Below are positions 24,090 to 36,019 of a stretch of 64,000 nt of DNA, one piece after another; the stretch's first letter is position 1; each line of letters starts with the position of its first letter. The stretch comes from Caenorhabditis elegans (taxonomy: Eukaryota; Nematoda; Chromadorea; Rhabditida; Rhabditidae), in NCBI RefSeq assembly GCF_000002985.6, contig NC_003283.11, positions 2,108,001 through 2,172,000 on the forward strand, given 5' to 3'. Below the pieces are notes generated by a model, which worked only from the letters and a program-made list of their open reading frames with translations, searched no databases and had not been told where the DNA came from. Both the position numbers and the translations under genes were made by a program.

Positions 24090-26308
24090 CTAGGCTCGGA
24101 CTTTTGCGATTCTGACGTGATGCTCGAGTTGAAAAAGATGGTCGTCCTCGTCGTTGGGGAAGAGTTTCCGCAAATTTTCGGCCAGATTGAGGACGTATCT
24201 GGAAAATAGAAATTTATAAATTAAAAAAAAAATATTAGAAGCTTTTTTCGAATAAATTTTTTTTAGACTTTTTAGATTCAAAAATATTCAAAAAAACAAG
24301 AAAAATTTTTTCAGCAAAATTTTCTTATTTTCGGCGAGAAACATTGTTTTCCGAAATTTTTAAGAAAAAGGTTTTTTCTTTAATTTTCAAAATTTAAATG
24401 CGTTTTATATTCTCTTTAAAAAACCCTAAAAATTCAAAAAAAAAGCATGGTGCATCGAATAAATTTTAGAAATTTTTAAATCAAAAACTTTTTGAAAACT
24501 ATTTTTAAGAGGATTTTAATTTAACTTTTTTCACTTTTCAGTTGGAAACATAGTTCAAAAAATTAATTTTTTTATCCAGCAAAATTTTCCATTTTTTCAA
24601 TGAGATAATTTTTGCCGAGATTTCCTAGGAAAAAAGGCTTTATTTTAATACATTTTTTTTAGATTTTTCAAAAATTGAATTCTTTTAAAATTATTCTAAA
24701 AACTCGTTTTAAGAATATTTTAAACTTTCGAGTTTTCAATTTCTCCCCAAATCGTGGTGCATCGACTCTATAAACTCACTCGCAATTTGGTCCGGCGCAT
24801 CCTTTTGCCGTCACGATTTCTCGTGCCATTTTGATGAGGTCATCGGGGCCGAGGTACAGCTCATTCTGCTGATCGGCCACGCAGGTCAGCGCCATGACTA
24901 CTGTAGGACGGCGGTGAGCAGCAGATCTGATTTGAACAGGCACCATTCGGAATGCGTAGCCGTTGTCGCACTGGAAAAAATGTTTGGTTATTAAAAATTA
25001 AAAATTTCGATTTTTTTGGCAAACTGCCAAAATTTTGAAAAATATGAGCTTTTGAGAAGTTCCAACCCCTACAGTGTTTTAGTACGAATAATTAAAACAA
25101 AATTAAAGTGAAAAAAATTTAGAAAAAATTTTTTTTTGATCGACTTCCAAAATTATAAGTGGCAAAAACTGAGTAATTGTCACTTTTTGACATAAAATAA
25201 AAAACTTTCAAAAATTTTGAAAACAATTTTTATTATGATATTCGGTCATTTTGAGACCATAGGAGTAGTTTTTAACACTTTCAAGATGGCGCTACTCCAC
25301 CTTTAAATTAAAAATATTCAATATTCCATTTTGCCTAGGCCTAAATATCCAAATATCCAGGAATCCCAAAATTGAAAAAAAAAAATCAAAAAGACACTTG
25401 GCGTGACGTCAGAGCAGCTGTTTAGCACATAACAAAAATCAGAAAAAAAGAAAAAAGTGTAAAAACCAACCTCTCTCTGCTCGAGATACTTGACAGCAGT
25501 GGCGATGGCGGATTTTCCGTCGACACGGAACACGACTCCGTTCGTGTAAGAGTTGGTCTCCTCGATAAGGGTGGCGACGCGTCCGGGCTGAAAAATTTTC
25601 AAATTTGAATTCAAAATTTTTTTTCTCAAATTTCTCCCATTGAGCTCAAAAGCTTGTCCCCTCCGCTGACCTCCAGCAGAAGCTCCAGCTCATTTATTGT
25701 GTGCGTGGGGGAGACCCCTCGCGGAGAGAGCAAGTCACATGCTCGGCGCATGCGCTTTACTTTTCTCTACTCCCCGCTATTTTTTTGTTCAGCTGAATGG
25801 ATGGACAAGAAGAAGGAAGGAATAGAAAATAGCTGTGGACAACAACTATACGAAAAAAAATTTCGAAACAAGAAGTTCCGGGAAACAGAAATTCTAAAAC
25901 GGTGGAGCCATTACGGTTTGATCTACAGAAAATGCGGAAATTTTTTGCCTAAAAAGTGTGACGTCAACCCGTTCTTAACCATGCGAAATTAGTTGAGAAC
26001 TCTGCCGCATTTTTTGTAGATCTACGTAGATCAAGCCGAAATGAGACACTCTGACATCACGCGCTGATGATACACAACAGTGACCGGTAGAGCACATTTG
26101 CATTCTTCCCATCAAAAAAATTTTTTAGCTAGCTCACCAATTTCTCGTCACCTCGATGATATGTGTTTCCTTGATACATTCGTCGAGCCCATCCGATAGC
26201 GTAGGCTTTTCGTGACGTGGAGAACGTGAATCCAGGGTTCCAGATGAGACTTCCGTAGCCGAAAATCCAGAGTGATTGGCTAGTCGATGACGTGGCGAGG
26301 GCTTCCAT
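24090..26308 (-). CDS. ChaC-type gamma-glutamylcyclotransferase
   Basis: Four exons on the minus strand (26308-26138, 25587-25471, 24970-24780, 24198-24090) encode 195 residues. The signature GYGSLIW is at residues 17-23. The family's catalytic glutamate is the second residue of the RE pair ending exon 2 (E96), before CDNGYAF. ChaC enzymes cut glutathione in the cytosol to 5-oxoproline and Cys-Gly. The match is to the ChaC1/2 subfamily in length and motif order. The ATG at 26308 is the first in frame, but the frame stays open upstream for over 60 codons, including a KPPPPPPWP stretch. A longer N-terminus through an upstream exon is therefore possible. I recall this as F22F7.7. Intron 2 holds a truncated palindromic element. 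A relic of the last intron and exon lies inverted at 11.0-11.4 kb. Confidence 0.9.
25055..25307. repeat. Truncated TTTAAAGGTGGAG-end element, copy D
   Basis: Only one end is present (GATGGCGCTACTCCACCTTTAA at the right). Inward sequence such as AACTGAGTAATTGTCACTTT matches the other copies in inverse orientation. It lies in intron 2 of the ChaC gene. Confidence 0.75.
25900..26065. repeat. Palindromic element, CACGTG-end family
   Basis: Copy in intron 1 of the ChaC gene. It includes ATTACGGTTTGATCTACAGA on one arm and TAGATCAAGCCGAAATGAGA on the other. Confidence 0.75.
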
Positions 26309-26635
26309 TTTAGCGGGATATGTAGTTACAGGCCAAGGTGGCGGGGGTGGGGGTTTCTGGAAGAATTGAATTTCTTCTGGTGTTTTTGAAATCGGATTAG
26401 CGGGGGAATACCACGAAAAACTAGGAGTCAGAGAAGAACTGAAAAAGCGGGAGTGTTTTTTAAAGAACGGAGGGGTGGAGCCTGAGCTAAGTGGCTACTC
26501 TAAAAAGATACTCTCTGGCTCGCACACTTTCAAAGAACGCGAGCAAACAAAAGAGCAATTAGAGGCGGGGGTCGGAACCAGAGAGAGATCACATGACTAA
26601 GCAAAAGTCCATAAAAAGCTGAAGTCCTAAACGAT

Positions 26636-26698
26636 AATTGACAACACTTTTTGCTCACTTAAAAAAAAATGTAGAATGAGCAAAAAGTGTTGTCAATT
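26636..26698. other. Perfect 22-bp hairpin, precursor-microRNA size
   Basis: AATTGACAACACTTTTTGCT plus CA is followed after 19 nt by its exact inverse complement, giving a 63-nt hairpin with a perfect 22-bp stem. It lies 330 bp upstream of the ChaC start codon. It may be a tiny foldback element or a small-RNA source; nothing here proves transcription. Confidence 0.5.
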
Positions 26699-26882
26699 TA
26701 CGCAATTTTTTTCCCATCAAAACAAAGGTTTTTGGTGCTTTGTACTCCTGATAAATATTTAAAAAAAAAAGGGGAAAAGGCTGGAAACTTTCAGGAATTT
26801 TTAAAAATCGATCAATTTATGGACCATGTTTTTTTTTTAATTTTTAAATTCATATAGTTAGTTAGATTGATTAAATATGGAG

Positions 26883-27115
26883 TATCACGGATTTCTGTCT
26901 TCCCTCATAACGTGAAATGGAAGAGTTTGCCGAACTAGGCCATTTTGGCTCGGCCATATTTGAGGTAGATTTACGGCGCGTTGCGTGTCGCGTCGCGGCT
27001 CGATTTTAGTTGTAAAATTAAATGTATTTGTCCGTGTGGAGTACACGACTTTCCCACGCGTTGTCCGGCGGGCGATTGTCAATGGGGCGCGAAAAATTCA
27101 ATGAGGAAGGCCAGA
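26883..27115. repeat. GC-rich dispersed repeat, copy 1
   Basis: Contains TTTGCCGAACTAGGCCATTT, GCGCGTTGCGTGTCGCGTCG and ACGACTTTCCCACGCGTTGT. An almost identical inverted copy lies at 36593-36828, and a fragment at 35664-35765. Both full copies carry the same 60-codon false open frame. Confidence 0.85.
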
Positions 27116-30100
27116 ACTATTACAATAATTTTCTAGAGCAGGGGTTCAATGTTTGCAGGCAAAGTTTTGATACATTTTTAAAATTTTTCACAAAGGTGGG
27201 CAATTTTTTTGACTGCAATGAAAACAATTTCAAAAAAAGTGTTCATTTCAACAATATAGGCGTAGTTCCAAAGAGTTTTTTTTCCAGGAAAAAAATATCA
27301 AAATCAAGCTCAATGCACCATGTCTAGTAGCAGAAATAGAAAATTAAAAGATCGCAATATCAAAAAGTTGTTTCTCCGAAAGTTCAAGAGAAGAGAACAA
27401 AATGTGGTCAATAACATATGAGACTATACAAAAAGGCTTTTATATATAAATGTCCAAATGGAAATGATGGGGCGGGGCGAGAAAGAGAGAGGTGATAGCG
27501 CTGAACGCGGCATTGCATCAGACAATTTGTGTGGGGGGAGGGGGGTGGCTGACGAAGACTGGGAAAATAAGAAGGAAGAAGAAGAGGAGAAGATGGGAAA
27601 CACACATGGCGGAAAGGTCGAAGGGGGGATGCCCTACACTGCAAAGAAGAACTACATGGACCCGACTGAATATGCACTTGTGGGAATATGGAGGGCGGAC
27701 GTGCTCATTTGAAATTATATTGCTCAAAATAAAAAAAGCATCATTGGAGCTGAGGCAAAACATTGAAAAAATAAACATTTTAGATTTTTTAGATTGAGCG
27801 ATTTTTCGATATTTTCCTGCCTATACGAGAATCACAATTTAAGTTTTTTTTTCCATTTTCTGAAAGTTTTAAAAAATTGTACTTGCTCAGTCTGAATAAG
27901 GAGCGGCAAAAGATTTTTTTCGGCAAATCGGCAAATTGCCGGAATTGAAAATTTCCGGCAAACCGGCGCATTGCCGATTTGCCGAACTTCCCGGAAAAAA
28001 GCGAAAAAAGCGCGGATTCTATGAAAATATCTGAAGAGAACGGGAAAAAAATTCAAAAAGGCACAATTTTAAGTGTGTTCGTCGTATAAAAATCCCTCTA
28101 AAACTTCTGGCAACAGCTCAAGATTTTTCCAAAAAAAAATCAGCAAAAAAAGCTACGCCCCTTGTCAAAGCACTGGAGAATATCTTGACTTGTAGGCAGA
28201 TTTTCTTCAAGGTAGCCTACGCCTACCAAAATAAGTAGCTGCCGTTTGTGAACTTAAAACTTTTTCAACCTTTGTCATATCAGAATTGAACTCTCATTGA
28301 GTTAATCAATGCTCTAATTGAGAGAGCATCTGAGGTTATGCCAAAATGCAGAAATTGAGAAATAGGCAGGCACCTGGGCAGGTAAGGAGTTTTTTAAGGC
28401 CAAAATGTTTTTTAATGTTCCAAACAACACAAATGTCCAGTTTTTCTCTAGTTTAGACAAAAGTAATCCCATTTTGCATACAGCAGGTGTTTTGGATTAG
28501 ATAAGATATAACATTTTAAGCTATACTTAAGGTTAGATTAGATTTGGCGAAAAACAAAGTGATATCAGATTTTGAAGGATTTTGAAAAAGTAGCCAATAA
28601 ATAGGCGGACCCTAGTTTGAAAATATATCTGATTTTAATTTCTTTTTTTATTATTTCCAAGCCTGCACTAATAGTTTATAAATTTCTAAAATGTTTTTAA
28701 CTTCTAAGATAACTCAAATTCAATTTGTCAAATCAACCCGGAAGTTGATAAAAATTTGCTTCTTCTTGGCCTAATTACCCAGCAATTTCTCAACGCCATA
28801 TAAAAATGCATGTGGCAATATGATTGGGACAATCAAAAAATTTCTGAACTCACGGAAAACGACAATCAAAAAGATAAAAATTCAGTAATAAATGGTTTGA
28901 GCAGAACCAGATGAGTTCAAAAAACAGTTTGCATAACACATAAAATACAAAATCTGGTTCAGAAGTTCATACCAATTCCATTACAAACTTCAATAGGACA
29001 TATCGAAGTTTTCCCGCCCAAAAACAAGGATTTGATCTACCACACGACAAAATTTGCGCGTCAAATCTAATGCATTGTTTGCACTTTTCAAAAAAAAAAC
29101 AGTAATGCATAACATTTGATGCGCAACATTTTTATCGTTTGATCGAGACCAAAATAGAGAAATTGTTGATCTCCTTTTCTCTTTTTTCCGCGAAATTTAT
29201 TATAACCTTCTCTGATAAGGGTGTCAAAATGCAACTGTCTTCTGTTTGACCAGCTGCCAATAAAAAAGTAGCAAATTGAAAGGTGATAAGAAATTTTTAA
29301 ATTTTCTGAGGGTTTTAAAGTTGAAGGAATCAGAAAACATTTTTATGGGCTCCAGGAAAGGGAAAAGTAAAGTTATTCAGTTTCTAAAAACCGAATTTTT
29401 GGAATATGAACTATGACCAGGTGATTGGGAAAGTGTAAGATTCGGAAAATCAACTGATCAAATTGATATCATCTAGTATCAAAGAACAAGTAAAACTAAA
29501 ATATTTCAAAATAAACGTTTTTTTTAGAAATGTACGAGAAAATTAGACTTTATTTTACAGTAGGCAGACCATAATTTTCGGAATTTCTGAATATTCAATT
29601 CTTTAGTGAAGTGATCCAAATAGATCAGAGTGATTTTCGAAAATTCCGATTGTGATCTGTCACAACACTACTGTAATAATTAATTACCCATAATTGCCTT
29701 GAGGATGACCCACAAGTGATTTTATTGTTTAATCAAAGTTAATCAAAACAATAATAAGGTCCCCTACAGTAATCATAATCACAGACTCTACAAAACTTTC
29801 AAAATCTCTACAGTAACCATGCAGTAATCCAAAATAAACCAAATAGTAACCATATAGTAATCCTACAGTAACCGCACTGTAACTCTGAAACAACCAAACA
29901 GTAATCCTATTAAATCCAGGAATTCAACTTACAGTAACCTTACAGTAATCTTACAGTAACCTTTCAGAATCCATACAGTAACCTTATCATAACTCTGCAG
30001 TAGTGCTACAGTCCCCTACAGTAACCGTAACCCTGAAGCAATCCTACAGTAATTCTATAAAAAACCAGGAAGTCAACCTACAGTAATCTTACAATATATC

Positions 30101-31070
30101 TACAGCAACTAAACAATAACCTTACAGTAATCCTACAGTGATTCTTCAGCAGCAATACAGTAACCTCACAATATAGTAGTGCTACAGCGACTTCGAAAGA
30201 GAGTTCATTTTGGTAATTTCCTAAAAACTTTAACTTTTATCGTTTGAGCTCCAGGCCTCTCTAGCTACACTTTATAAGTTCAAAAAACACCTACTGACTC
30301 AAAATTCTTCCACTTTACATCAGCCGTTCTAAAAAAAGTTCTACAGTACCCTAAGCCTCCACATTTTCAATACTATTTTTAAAATTTTCAAATCATAAGT
30401 TCAAATATTTCCTACTGTAGTTTTACTTCGCTATTGCATTTTTATTTTTTTCCTTCAACTTTTTTCTGTTCTGCGGCTGATGCAATGTCTCTGCAATTCT
30501 CCGTCATTCGAAAAAGAAAAAAAAACAGAGACGCTTCTTCTATTTGGCTCAAGGGACCGAAAACGTATACAAATAGAATGTTGATATTTACCGAATAGTA
30601 CTGTTCAAATAGTTTGAAAATGATACACTGATGATATCGAAAGTGATTCAAATTAGAAATGGAACAATGGGAATTACTGGTTTTAGCTTAGGGTTTAGTG
30701 GGGTTCTAAGACGACTTATTTTGATAATGGAAGAGGAAACGAGGGAGAAAGAAACGCAGACAACATTTTGATGAGTAAAAATGAAAAGTGATAAACATAG
30801 TAATATGTACTAAAAATTTGACAACATATTCTCAAAATTAACTAAGATATTCCAATATGCCTGGGTGGTGTAAAAATCGGTGGCCGAATTTTTTCGAGGC
30901 CCCAGAACAAATGGACGACTCTTCCACAAATGAGGGGAAATTCAAAATTTATTTTAACTAATGACGGAATTATTTTACCAGGGCTCTGTGGAAGAAAAAA
31001 GTCGGTGGCTGAGGTTTTTGCGGTTTTAAGTCTGAGCAATACAGTAAAGCTACAGCATCCCCCCGTGAAA
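27116..31070. other. Long non-coding, repeat-rich stretch
   Basis: No exon could be supported in about 4 kb. It contains a purine-rich tract at 27450-27690 (runs such as GAAGGAAGAAGAAGAGGAGA), a short TTGCCGG array at 27915-27990, CTGCCTAC-type repeats near 28200 and 28360, and a CTACAGTAA minisatellite at 29755-30190. Confidence 0.6.
29755..30190. repeat. CTACAGTAATC minisatellite
   Basis: Some 25-30 degenerate copies of ACAGTAATCCT or ACAGTAACCTT at 10-20 bp spacing. The same core unit makes up the 122-bp higher-order array at 33.4-33.97 kb. Confidence 0.8.
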
Positions 31071-31074
31071 TTGT

Positions 31075-31560
31075 AGTAACCAATAATACGGGAACACACC
31101 ATGTTTGACCCGCAAAATATCTTGTAGCAAAAACTACAGAAATTCTGTAAATGACTACTGTAGCGTTGATTTACGGGCTCGATTTTTAAATCATTTATTT
31201 AGAAATATTACAATTTAGCTAAAAATGAGAGAATAATACGGATAAATGAAGGAAATTGGAATATCGGTGGGCTGTCCCATTACGGTTTGATCTACAAAAA
31301 TGCGGGAATTTCCTACCAAAAAAAAACGTGACGTCAGCACACTCTGAATCATGCAAAATCAGATGAGAAATTTGCGTCTAAATTCCCGCGATTCTCGTAG
31401 ATCGACGTAGATCAAATCGAAATGGGACACTCTGGCACCACGTGATTTCAAAATTCGAGCCCGTAAATCGACACAAGCGCTACAGTAGTAATTTAAAGAA
31501 TTACTGTAGTTTTTGCTACGAGATATTTTGCGCGTTAAATATGTTGCGCGATACGCATTC
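31075..31560. repeat. Palindromic element with nested insertion
   Basis: The outer arms are inverse copies: GACTACTGTAGCG and ATTTACGGGCTCGA on the left, TCGAGCCCGTAAAT and CGCTACAGTAGT on the right, with GCAAAATATCTTGTAGCAAA mirrored by TTTGCTACGAGATATTTTGC. A CACGTG-end element at 31268-31443 lies in the loop. Part of one outer arm recurs at about 35460-35525. Confidence 0.8.
31268..31443. repeat. Palindromic element, CACGTG-end family (nested)
   Basis: Bounded by GGGCTGTCCCATTACGG on the left and CACTCTGGCACCACGTGA on the right. It is inserted between the two arms of the larger palindrome at 31075-31560. Confidence 0.8.
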
Positions 31561-32337
31561 TAAACATTTTTTGTTGCCGTAGTATTATCCTCAAAATTTG
31601 AAAAGGTGTTCCGGTATCCCAGAACCCACAAAAATTTCCAGCCATTGTTTAAATATAAAAATTGAAAACTTACAAAAATCCACCGAATTTTGAAATTTGC
31701 CAGTCAATTTATGAGTTTTAGAAAATTTGAAATGATTTTTTCTACAAAATAACATACCTTAACAATCCGTGGACGGGGCACGTGAGCGATATTCCAAAGG
31801 ATTTTTGATTTCAATGGCATGTTATTTTTTCCTGGAAAAAACATGTTTTTGTTATCATTTTGTATTAGGGGATTTTCCGAAAATTGAAGTAAAAATACAT
31901 GCGGTGTAGAGCTGATTAAAACTTGCTGAATGAAAAATGTTGAAAACGAACTCTGCGTGATGAATTGAGCCGGTAAAGAATTGTCTAGAATAACCTCCAC
32001 CGCTCAAAATCCACTCATTATATACGTCATCCTCCGTGAATATGCAAATGCGTCGAGCGTTCTCCAGGCATACGTGACTTTTTGTAATATCATCTTCTTT
32101 GCACCATACACATTCCCCCTTCTAATAATGTTTACGGGTGTTATTATTGTGGTCTGTGAACTTTATTAGTGCATTTTTGAAATGAGGGATGTATTGTTAT
32201 TGGATGAGTTGAAAATAGATTGGTGAAATAAAAACAATGGATAATAAAATTTTGTTCATCCATTTAACAAATATGTGAAAATATTTTCTGAAAGGGTTTT
32301 CTCAATCAAAAAAAATTGCGATGTGAAAAACTAATTT
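31561..32337. other. No supported gene; possible exon on minus strand
   Basis: A TTTTTTCCAG acceptor at about 31833 is followed on the minus strand by an ATG frame reading MPLKSKILWNIAHVPRPRIV and then a GTATGT donor near 31757. This could be a first coding exon, but no following exon was found, so I do not call a gene. Nothing else is visible here. Confidence 0.3.
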
Positions 32338-33139
32338 AAAGGTGGAGTAGCGCCAGTGGGGAAAGTGTTAAAAACTGCTCCCATGGCCCCAAAATGACTG
32401 AATATCATAAAAAACTTTTCAAAAAGTTTTTGAAAATTTTTTATTTACTGTCAAAAAGTGGCAATTGCTCAGTTTTTGCCACTCATAATTTTGGAAGTCA
32501 GCCAAAAAAAAAAGTTTTTTCTACATTTTTTATACTGTAATTTTGTTTTAATTATTTGTATATTAACATTGTAGGGGTCGAAATATGCGACATTGCTTTA
32601 GATTTCATCAAAAGCTCCTATTTTTCGAAATTTTGGAAATTTGCAAAAACTTCGACCGGAAATTATGAAAAATCTAAAACTTTTTGGTGTATATTATTAT
32701 GATACCAGCCGTTCGCACGCGCACAGCGTGTGCTCCGACTGGCGTACGCTAAATTATTTTAAAAAATTGTCAAGTACTAAGACTTTTGTAAAGTTGGATT
32801 TTTTATTCTGGGGTTTTGCGGACCTTCAACAAAGTTCTAGTAGCTTACTAAATTTTCTAAATTTTTTTAGAACTTCTGAACGTTTTCTGATTTTTCTAGG
32901 CTTTACTCTAGAATTTTCCTGAATTTTCTAGAAAGTTGTAAAAGTTTCAAGGAAGGTCAAAAGACAAAAACTCACTTTTTCTTGAATTTGAGAATCCCTA
33001 CAGCAATATTACAGTACCCCGACCATAACCTTCCACTAACCTCAAACCAATATCCCTTCAAAAGGTGAAAAATCAATTTTTCCAAACTACAGTAATCCTA
33101 CAGTAATCCTACATTACTTCTACAGTAATTCTCTCAAAT

Positions 33140-33350
33140 TTTCCAGAATGTTCTGGAACAGTCTAGAATTTTCCAGAAATTTCGTGAAATGTCTCGAACT
33201 CTCCCGATTTTTCCAGAAAGTTCTAGAACATCCCAGAATTTTCTCGAATTTTCTTGAAGGTTCTAGAATATTCCAGAATTTTCTCAAAATTTCCAGAAGG
33301 TTCTAGAACATTCCAGCATTTTCTCAAAATTTACTGAAGGTTGTAGAACA
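33140..33350. promoter_or_regulatory. Array of heat-shock-element-like motifs
   Basis: Many alternating GAA/TTC blocks with 2-nt spacing, for example TTCtaGAAtaTTCcaGAA near 33261-33278, TTCtaGAAcaTTC near 33301 and GAAtgTTCtgGAA near 33147. HSF-1 sites of this kind are known to be spread by Helitron elements in C. elegans. Whether this array belongs to one, and whether it binds HSF-1, is inference. Confidence 0.5.
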
Positions 33351-33379
33351 ATACGATTTTTCTAATATCCTTTCAACAG

Positions 33380-33965
33380 ACGAAAAGTCAATTTTTCCCA
33401 AACTACAGTAATCCTACAGTAACCCTACAGTACCTCTACAGTACTACTACAGTACCCCGACCATATCCCACCACTAACCTAAAACCGATATCCCTTCAAA
33501 AGACGAAAAGTCAGTTTTCCCCAAACTACAGTAATCCTACAGTAACCCTACAGTACCTCTACAGTACTACTACAGTACCCCGACCATATCCCACCATTAA
33601 CCTAAAACCAATATCCCTTCAAAAGACGAAAAGTCAATTTTTCCCAAACTACAGTAATCCTACAGTAACCCTACATTACCTCTACAGTACTACTACAGTA
33701 CCCCGACCATATCCCACCACTAACCTAAAACCAATATTCCTTCAAAAGACGAAAAGTCAATTTTTCCCAAACTACAGTAATCCTACAGTAACCCTACAGT
33801 ACCTCTACAGTACTACTACAGTACCCCGACCATATCCCACCATTAACCTAAAACCAATATCCCTTCAAAAGACGAAAAGTCAATTTTTCCCAAACTACAG
33901 TAATCCTACAGTAACCCTACAGTACCTCTACAGTACCACTACAGTACCCCGACCATATCCCCATA
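33380..33965. repeat. 122-bp tandem repeat built of CTACAGTAA units
   Basis: Five consecutive copies of a unit of about 122 bp containing AAACTACAGTAATCCTACAG, ACTACAGTACCCCGACCATA and CTTCAAAAGACGAAAAGTCA. Copies begin near 33401, 33523, 33646, 33768 and 33890 and differ at only a few bases. A more degraded unit lies near 33090. Confidence 0.85.
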
Positions 33966-34150
33966 CTAACCCCAACCCATAATAACTTCAAATGCCTGAA
34001 ACACATTGTCTCTGAAAAGTGTGACGTCACAGACTACAAACTATGGACAGACCCACAATATTTTTTTATATATAAGTAATGATTTGGTTGTTTTGGATCA
34101 TTATAAGTGTGTTTAGACAAAATCCCAACTGGCGCTACTCCACCTTTAAG

Positions 34151-36019
34151 TTACAATAAATTTGGACAATTTTTAATTTGCAAGAAACTGAAAATACCCA
34201 AAAATTTTGAACAAAGTTCTGATAGTTTTATTGTTTAAAGTTTGATTTAAGGTTGCAAGGTTTAATTAGCACGTTATTTGCAAATTAGAAATGTTATTTC
34301 AAAATTTGCCATGATCCAGAAATTATAAGATTTTTTAAAATTTCCGGTCAAAGTTTTGTTAAGTTGCCAAAAGCGATATGGGTCTTGTATTTTCAATCCG
34401 TATTTTGGCCACGAAAAAGTTTTTTCTAGGCTTCGATATTTCTAACTACGACAATTATTTGAAAACGTGATTAGTTTGAAAACAAAATTGTCAAAAGTTG
34501 GTGGCTCGTTTTTTTTTTCTAAATTTCAATCACAAATTATACTTTGGTGGATTTCTGAACTTTTTATTTTTTTAATGTAGAACAAATTCAGTGTAAGCCT
34601 AATATGAAAATCACAATTAGAAAACAAAAACTAGCGAGAAAGTTGAAACTATTAGATCTTTTTTTTCAAAAATAAAAATATTTTCCCGTTTTTCGTGACA
34701 TTTCTCAATTTGGAACGTGTCTTCCGATTTACGTGACTCATATGATAAGACCGCACCCGTTTATCCGTATTGTTTTCATAAGTGATGTCATCTTATCTTT
34801 TTGATCACTGAACTAAACTTTGAAATCTGTTAGACAGGGGAATTATACAAACAATTTTTCACGTGACTACTTGTTTGCAGACAAGGGTTTTCAGGTTCTC
34901 CGAATGACGTCAGTTTTGGATTTTGAATTATTTTTTTTGGCTGAAATTTTCTAATATAGAAAAACAGGGATTCAACGAGTTAACAAATACCCCCCCATTC
35001 AAAATCTTCCGTTAATTTGTCAGCTTCTTGCATCAGCCAAATGAAATAAAATTTTATGTTTAATTGGATAATTCAATTAACACACTTTTGAATGAAAATG
35101 CCATCTCGCTTTATTAGGGTTTCATGACTAAATATGAACCGACGGTACACCAGGTATAACCGCGGGGATCAGGACTGGGCCAAAAATATTTTTGGACCAA
35201 AAAACATAATACAAAACATTGAAATTCGCGAGAAACCAAAAAAAAAATCTAAAACATTTGATGTTTGCACTTATAAAAAAAGATGAAAGAGAGCAATTTT
35301 TTGTCAAAATATCAACAAAAAAAAAGTCCCAGCCTGGCGGGGATCCAGGTCATATGTTTAAAAACATTTATGCAAACTGCTCAGTAATAAAATCGAGATT
35401 TCGAAAAAAAACGAGAGTAAAAAATTTGGAACACATTTTTTAAAAAGAATCTCGTACCGAAAACTACAGTAATTCTTTAAATGACTACTGTAGCGCTTGT
35501 GTCGATTTACGGGCTTGATTTTTCGAAAAAAATTTCTTCTCGAATAGTGACAGCGATACTCCAGTTTCATTTGTTTCTTCGAATAATTTTCTCAATTTTT
35601 GCTTAATATAAATATTCTATGGATGAATAAATATTTAATGAATTCCGAAAATCAAGCTCGTAAATTGACACACGGAATTCTGGCTTCCCTCATAAATTGA
35701 AATGGCAGAGTTTGCCGAACTAGGCCATTTTGGCTCGGCCATATTTGGGGTAAATTTAAGGCGCGCGTTTGAAAAGAATAGCTTGAGCATCTAAAAGAAA
35801 GCTTAAGACTCTAAAAAAGCTTGAACATCTAAAAAAAATTAGCTCAGTTTTCATGAAAAATGTTTTAGTAATAAAACAATCTTGAAATAGCTTTATGTTT
35901 TTTGTTATTAGTCGTTTTTTTGTAAAACAATCAGTAAATTAACCATAATAAAGCAGAATAAAATCATTTTTATTCATTTCAAAAAATTTCAAACCAATAG
36001 TACAACGGATCAACGTAAT
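34151..36019. other. Non-coding stretch before the str-like gene
   Basis: No exon was found. It contains TCTTATCTTTTTGATCAC-type sequence near 34790, a partial palindromic arm at 35460-35525, a fragment of the GC-rich dispersed repeat at 35664-35765, and the polyadenylation signal of the minus-strand str-like gene (AATAAA as TTTATT, 35969). Confidence 0.55.

Larger units (their letters stand above)
32338..34150. repeat. TTTAAAGGTGGAG-end element, copy E, with 1.4-kb insert
   Basis: The element starts TTTAAAGGTGGAGTAGCGCC at 32338 and runs normally to about 32703. The expected last 70 bp (TTTGGTTGTTTTGGATCATT to CTACTCCACCTTTAA) only appear at 34082-34150. The 1.38 kb between is foreign: a GC-rich start (CAGCCGTTCGCACGCGCACA), a TTCnnGAA array, and a CTACAGTAA array. 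Confidence 0.75.

Noticed and set aside
27408-27797. Overlapping open frames in a purine-rich tract, both strands
   Set aside because: Low-complexity GA/CT composition keeps all frames open; no splice sites or family match.
31704-32000. 98-codon minus-strand frame with a possible first exon
   Set aside because: A plausible acceptor, ATG and donor exist but no second exon could be found, so no gene is called.
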